The notes beneath the pieces are model-generated. The model was given only the letters and a program-made list of their open reading frames with translations. It made no database searches and was not told where the DNA came from. The position numbers and the translations under genes are program-made. From a virus: a stretch of DNA of 39,471 bases. Below are positions 36,412 through 39,471 of the stretch, in pieces (within the stretch, counting starts at the first letter, position 1; the number at the start of each line of letters is the position of its first letter). The stretch spans positions 1 through 39,471 of the IMG/VR virus record IMGVR_UViG_3300033149_000835. One strand, given 5' to 3'.

Positions 36412-37314
36412 ATGAAAAAACTTAGAGGTTATGTAAAAAACAAAGAAGCTGAAATTATAACTGTCGTGGCTTCAACCAGTTCAAAGGACAGAATGGGAGA
36501 AAGCATAAATGCTGACGGCTGGCTTTTGGATAATTTTAAAAAGAATCCGGTGCTTTTATGGGCGCATAGGGCAGATCAACTGCCTATTGGTAGAGTTTTA
36601 AAGGTTTATACAGAGGGTAATTCTTTAATAGCTGAAACCGCCTTTGCTGATCATCCTTTTGCTAGAGAAGTTGAAAAAATGGTCAAAGGAGGCTTTATTA
36701 ATGCTGTTTCAGTAGGATTTAAACCTGAAAAATATGATGAAACTGATGCGTCAATCGTTAAGGAACAGACGCTTTTAGAGTTATCGTATGTTAATGTTCC
36801 GGCTAATGAAGAATCGCTTGTTACTAGGGAATATAAGGATTTTAAAGCAAGTGCTAAGGAATTTGAAAAGGCAGAAAAGTTTAACTGCGAATGTATTAAA
36901 TGCGGACATAAAATGGTTTCTGAAAAACATTGTAAAGATATTAAATGCCCAAAATGCGAAGGCAAAATGCGAAGGCAGGAAAGGCCCGGGCCAGGGAAAG
37001 ATGAGGATGAAGAAAAAGAAAACAAACAGATCGAAGAGTTAAAAAAGATAATCAGTGAAATGGAAGTTAAGGAGGGTAGGATACTATCGCAACAGAATAG
37101 GAAAACTATGTCTGTGGCTATTGATGCTATGCATAATGCAGTTGATATATTAAAAGAGTTATTAATGATAACAGAACCACCCGAGAAAAAGGGTGCAAAA
37201 CATATTAGCGTTAAACGGCCTTCTAAGAGGCTAAGGGCGTTAAGACTTATTGACAAAGCTGTTGAAGGGCTTATCAGTGAAGAAAAGAATGGAGGTGAAA
37301 AAGATGAAAACTAA
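36412..37314 (+). CDS. Prohead protease (HK97/S78-like) with C-terminal zinc ribbon
   Basis: A 300-residue protein from ATG 36412; a GTG at 36373 lies in the leader hairpin. Protease domain about 1-150: 'PVLLWAHRADQLPIGRVL' carries the catalytic His, and 'KGGFINAVSVGFKPE' the catalytic Ser. 'EQTLLELSYVNVPANEESLV' is the conserved end of the S78 core. Residues about 160-200 contain CxCxxC...C...CxxC (CECIKCGHKM, IKCPKCEGKM), a zinc ribbon. A charged helical tail follows, possibly a scaffold piece. It overlaps the capsid gene by 11 bases. Confidence 0.9.
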   Translation: MKKLRGYVKNKEAEIITVVASTSSKDRMGESINADGWLLDNFKKNPVLLWAHRADQLPIGRVLKVYTEGNSLIAETAFADHPFAREVEKMVKGGFINAVSVGFKPEKYDETDASIVKEQTLLELSYVNVPANEESLVTREYKDFKASAKEFEKAEKFNCECIKCGHKMVSEKHCKDIKCPKCEGKMRRQERPGPGKDEDEEKENKQIEELKKIISEMEVKEGRILSQQNRKTMSVAIDAMHNAVDILKELLMITEPPEKKGAKHISVKRPSKRLRALRLIDKAVEGLISEEKNGGEKDEN

Positions 37315-38656
37315 ACAAGACGAAGAAAAAAAAGAAGAGGAAGTAAAAGAAGATGAGGAAGTTGTAGAACCAACAGAGGAAAAAGAAGAAGTTAAAGAGG
37401 AAGAAAAACCAGAGGAGGAAAAAACAGAGGAAGCCTCTGAAGAAGATGTTGCTGAAAAGATAATGGAATTGGTAAATAAAAAGGCAGCCGAAGCCACTAA
37501 AAAGGTAGAAGCTAAGAAAAAAGTTTACCCAACGCCAGGTCTTAAAGTCAACGACTATGACTTGAAGTTTTACGAAAGTAGAAATGGCGACAACATTATG
37601 ATTAAAAAATCAGAAGTTGATGCGCTTTCAGGCTGGTTTAAGAACTATGTTGGATTTGCAAAGACAAAGAATCCGGATGCGTTTGCTTCTATGAAAAAGG
37701 AGTATAACAAATTAGAAGACATGGCTTATGCTCAAAAACTTGAACCATTACAGACCGGAGTTGCTGCCGAGGGTGGCAATTTAGTTCCGACAATTCTGTA
37801 TAACAAGTTAGTTCCTATACTAGAGGACATTGCTATCGTAAGGAAACACGCAACGATTATAGATATGAAAGGTATTAAAACATTGGATTTACCGGGTATT
37901 GCCAGTAAGCCATATGTATCTTGGAACAGTGAAACTGCACAAAAGGCAACGACCAGTGCAGAGTTCAATAAGATAAGTTTAACGCCTTATATCCTTGCAG
38001 GTATTGTTGTGATTACACAGCAATTAATTGATGATGCGCCATTCCAGATGCTGAAAATAATCTCTCAAATGTTAGCCGAGGCTATCGCAAGAGAGGAAGA
38101 TAATGCATTTATGACAGGATCAGGTGCAGGTCAGCCAACGGGTATTACAACCTATGGTGCTGGAACAACAGTGGCGGCTGGCGGTAATCTAGCATATAAC
38201 CACTTCAACGCAGTCTATTTCAATATGCCAGTTGGGCATAGGACATCAAAATCGTTGAAATGGGTGATGCATAGAACCACATTAGCAACTGTTGCTAATA
38301 TGATTGACGGCAACAATAGGCCAATTCTTGACTTGTCAGGTGCTTTGACTGCACCTGGAATTCCAACTATCAGAGGTGCTGAAGTATTAGAACAGAATGA
38401 TGTTTCAAATAACATTATTTATCTAGTTGACTTCAAGTATTACTGGATTGGTTATTCTAGGACAATGTCAATAGATACATCAGATCAGGCCACTATCGGT
38501 GGAGATTATGATGCTGACAGAGCAGGCGGAACATTAGTTGCGCTAGGCCAGAATATGTGGGAACGGAATGAATTAGCAATCAGGGCAGAGGAAAAAGTTG
38601 ATGGTGAACTTGTAACTACAAGGGCGCTAGGAACAATTACAGCAGTTAGATCTTAA
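37304..38656 (+). CDS. Major capsid protein, HK97 fold
   Basis: A 450-residue protein from ATG 37304, chosen for GGAGGTG six bases upstream, the strongest Shine-Dalgarno in the late genes; an in-frame ATG at 37250 lies inside the protease gene. Residues 1-85 are very acidic and helical (EEKKEEEVKEDEEVVEP...), a delta-domain-like scaffold removed by the prohead protease. The core has HK97 E-loop and P-domain pieces: 'ALSGWFKNYVGFAKT', 'IDDAPFQMLKIISQMLAEAI', 'FMTGSGAGQPTGI' and 'ADRAGGTLVALGQNMW'. It is the shell subunit. Confidence 0.93.
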   Translation: MKTKQDEEKKEEEVKEDEEVVEPTEEKEEVKEEEKPEEEKTEEASEEDVAEKIMELVNKKAAEATKKVEAKKKVYPTPGLKVNDYDLKFYESRNGDNIMIKKSEVDALSGWFKNYVGFAKTKNPDAFASMKKEYNKLEDMAYAQKLEPLQTGVAAEGGNLVPTILYNKLVPILEDIAIVRKHATIIDMKGIKTLDLPGIASKPYVSWNSETAQKATTSAEFNKISLTPYILAGIVVITQQLIDDAPFQMLKIISQMLAEAIAREEDNAFMTGSGAGQPTGITTYGAGTTVAAGGNLAYNHFNAVYFNMPVGHRTSKSLKWVMHRTTLATVANMIDGNNRPILDLSGALTAPGIPTIRGAEVLEQNDVSNNIIYLVDFKYYWIGYSRTMSIDTSDQATIGGDYDADRAGGTLVALGQNMWERNELAIRAEEKVDGELVTTRALGTITAVRS

Positions 38657-38658
38657 AG

Positions 38659-38715
38659 ATTATCTCTTTATATACTACTTCTCTCTCAACAGGGGAGTAG
38701 GAATAAAAAGATAAT
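38659..38715 (+). terminator. Hairpin after the major capsid gene
   Basis: Inner stem CTACTTCTC (38675-38683) with GGGGAGTAG (38692-38700), nine pairs including two G-U; outer stem ATTATCT (38659-38665) with AGATAAT (38709-38715). No T-run follows, so it is a weak terminator or an mRNA-stability or processing element, as is common after capsid genes. Confidence 0.5.
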
Positions 38716-38728
38716 TAATCATAAATCT

Positions 38729-38959
38729 ATGAGAAAAATAAGACTGACAAAGGATTTTATGAAAAACAAAAGGATCGGTGGGGATGATATTTTTGAAGTG
38801 GATGATGATAGAGCAATGGAACTGGTTAAACAGGGCAATGCTGAATATTTAGATGTTGTAGGCGATCCAATCTTAGGAAAAGAAATAAAAGAACTCCGTC
38901 CAATAACTAGACGGGGCAGACCAAGAAAGGCAAGAAAGAAAAGATATAATATAAAATAA
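38729..38959 (+). CDS. Small capsid-associated protein with basic AT-hook-like tail
   Basis: A 76-residue protein with the pattern 'MRKIRLTKDFMKNKRIGGDD', then 'VDDDRAMELVKQGNAEYLD' (typical of small proteins found just after major capsid genes), and a basic tail 'RRGRPRKARKKRYN' that contains the AT-hook core RGRP. It may be a head accessory that contacts packaged DNA. It ends one base before the connector ATG. Confidence 0.6.
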   Translation: MRKIRLTKDFMKNKRIGGDDIFEVDDDRAMELVKQGNAEYLDVVGDPILGKEIKELRPITRRGRPRKARKKRYNIK

Positions 38960-38960
38960 T

Positions 38961-39471
38961 ATGGCTATTAATACAAATGGCTTAACAACTGTCGCAAGAC
39001 AGAAAACTTTTTTAGACATAACAGTTGCAGCACACGATACGATAATTGAAAGATTAATAAATGCTGTTAGTGATTTTGTTGAGATGCATTGTGATAGAGT
39101 GTTTAGAGAAACTGTTTATACTGATGAGATTGTTGATGGGACTGGTTCTAACAAACTCTTACTGCCGCATTATCCAGTATCAACAGTAGGTGCGTTTATC
39201 CTAAAAGAACGGGCAGGCAATTTGAATAATGCAAACTGGGACACGATTAACAGCGAACTGTATCACATTCTATACACTAAGGGGATTGTTCATTATTTAA
39301 GTAGAATATTCAGTGATGTGCCTAGAAAATACTCAATCACATTTACAGCAGGTTGGGCGTTTGACAATTCAACACCAGGCGCAACTCTGGAAAGCGTAGG
39401 GCTTACTGACCTTGAATTAGCTGTTTGGAAATTAGTAGGATATGGGTTTAATACTAGAGGAGATATTGCGG
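38961..39471 (+). CDS. Head-tail connector protein, N-terminal part (continues at 1)
   Basis: ATG 38961 opens a frame that runs past the window end and is completed by 3-239 of the left end, giving about 211 residues. It starts MAINTNGLTTVARQKTFLDI, with 'IIERLINAVSDFVEMHCDR' and 'PVSTVGAFIL'; the helical 'ERLINAVSDFVE' stretch is typical of gp6/gp15-like connectors. No Shine-Dalgarno; it follows the preceding stop by one base. Confidence 0.75.
   Translation, partial: MAINTNGLTTVARQKTFLDITVAAHDTIIERLINAVSDFVEMHCDRVFRETVYTDEIVDGTGSNKLLLPHYPVSTVGAFILKERAGNLNNANWDTINSELYHILYTKGIVHYLSRIFSDVPRKYSITFTAGWAFDNSTPGATLESVGLTDLELAVWKLVGYGFNTRGDIA
39358..39471. repeat. Terminal direct repeat, right copy
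   Basis: Identical to bases 1-114. It shows that the window is a closed circle with one copy counted twice. Any gene list should merge the connector gene across this join. Confidence 0.95.

Noticed and set aside
36651-37256. Long reverse-strand open frame (201 codons)
   Set aside because: It lies antisense to the prohead protease, is Ser/Phe-rich as expected for antisense of Lys/Glu-rich code, and no other gene uses this strand.
39358-39471. 114-bp end repeat as a physical virion terminal repeat
   Set aside because: It lies inside an uninterrupted gene and is short, which fits assembly overlap of a circle better; it cannot be excluded without end mapping.

Overview
The window is one complete tailed-phage (Caudoviricetes) genome of siphovirus type, assembled as a circle and cut inside a head-tail connector gene. 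The first 114 bases are repeated exactly as the last 114, so the unique length is 39,357 bp. Every gene I can support is on the + strand. Base composition is AT-rich and stop usage is standard (TGA, TAA and TAG all terminate genes). An M23 endolysin implies a peptidoglycan-containing bacterial host. Dit- and Tal-like tail proteins, YopX proteins and secreted CAP and 3D-domain proteins are most familiar from monoderm hosts, but I cannot name a host. Shine-Dalgarno sites are strong for only a few genes (major capsid, the holin candidate, a short leader). Most starts have only A/T-rich sequence in front.

Layout, reading around the circle. (1) Head-to-tail late module, 32.8 kb to the end and on to 7.9 kb: portal fused to a Mu F-like domain, a probable head decoration or fibre protein, prohead protease, major capsid, head-tail connectors, tail terminator, tail tube, tail chaperones G and GT (with a -1 frameshift on a run of ten A), tape measure, distal tail protein, a Tal-like protein with an N-terminal carbohydrate-binding-like domain, and a C1q/TNF-like tail protein. 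(2) Lysis and accessory module, 7.9 to 9.9 kb: small membrane protein, M23 endolysin, calcineurin-like phosphoesterase and a two-helix holin candidate. (3) A non-coding hub at 9.9 to 10.2 kb, plus 10.66 to 10.71 kb, with two perfect DnaA boxes, competing RNA hairpins and an attenuator-like terminator. It lies around a secreted CAP-domain gene and in front of a ribbon-helix-helix regulator. (4) A variable region of small genes, 10.7 to 16.5 kb: a WDSV-repeat protein, YopX duplicates, and several genes sharing one N-terminal cassette, ending with an HNH nuclease. (5) Terminase small and large subunits, 16.8 to 18.3 kb. (6) A tight carbohydrate island of about 14 kb, 18.7 to 32.7 kb, between terminase and portal: polysaccharide deacetylase, eight glycosyltransferase-like proteins (nine modules), five SAM methyltransferases, an NDP-sugar epimerase/dehydratase, a short UDP-sugar dehydrogenase homologue and a radical-SAM enzyme.

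I see no integrase, DNA polymerase, helicase, primase or replication initiator. The phage probably depends on host replication proteins, perhaps through the DnaA-box region. The island takes up about 36% of the genome and has no recognisable flippase, polymerase or membrane-bound initiating transferase. My main hypothesis is that it builds or modifies a glycan in the cytoplasm, on virion proteins or on a host glycan intermediate. It is co-oriented with the late genes, but the acceptor is unknown.
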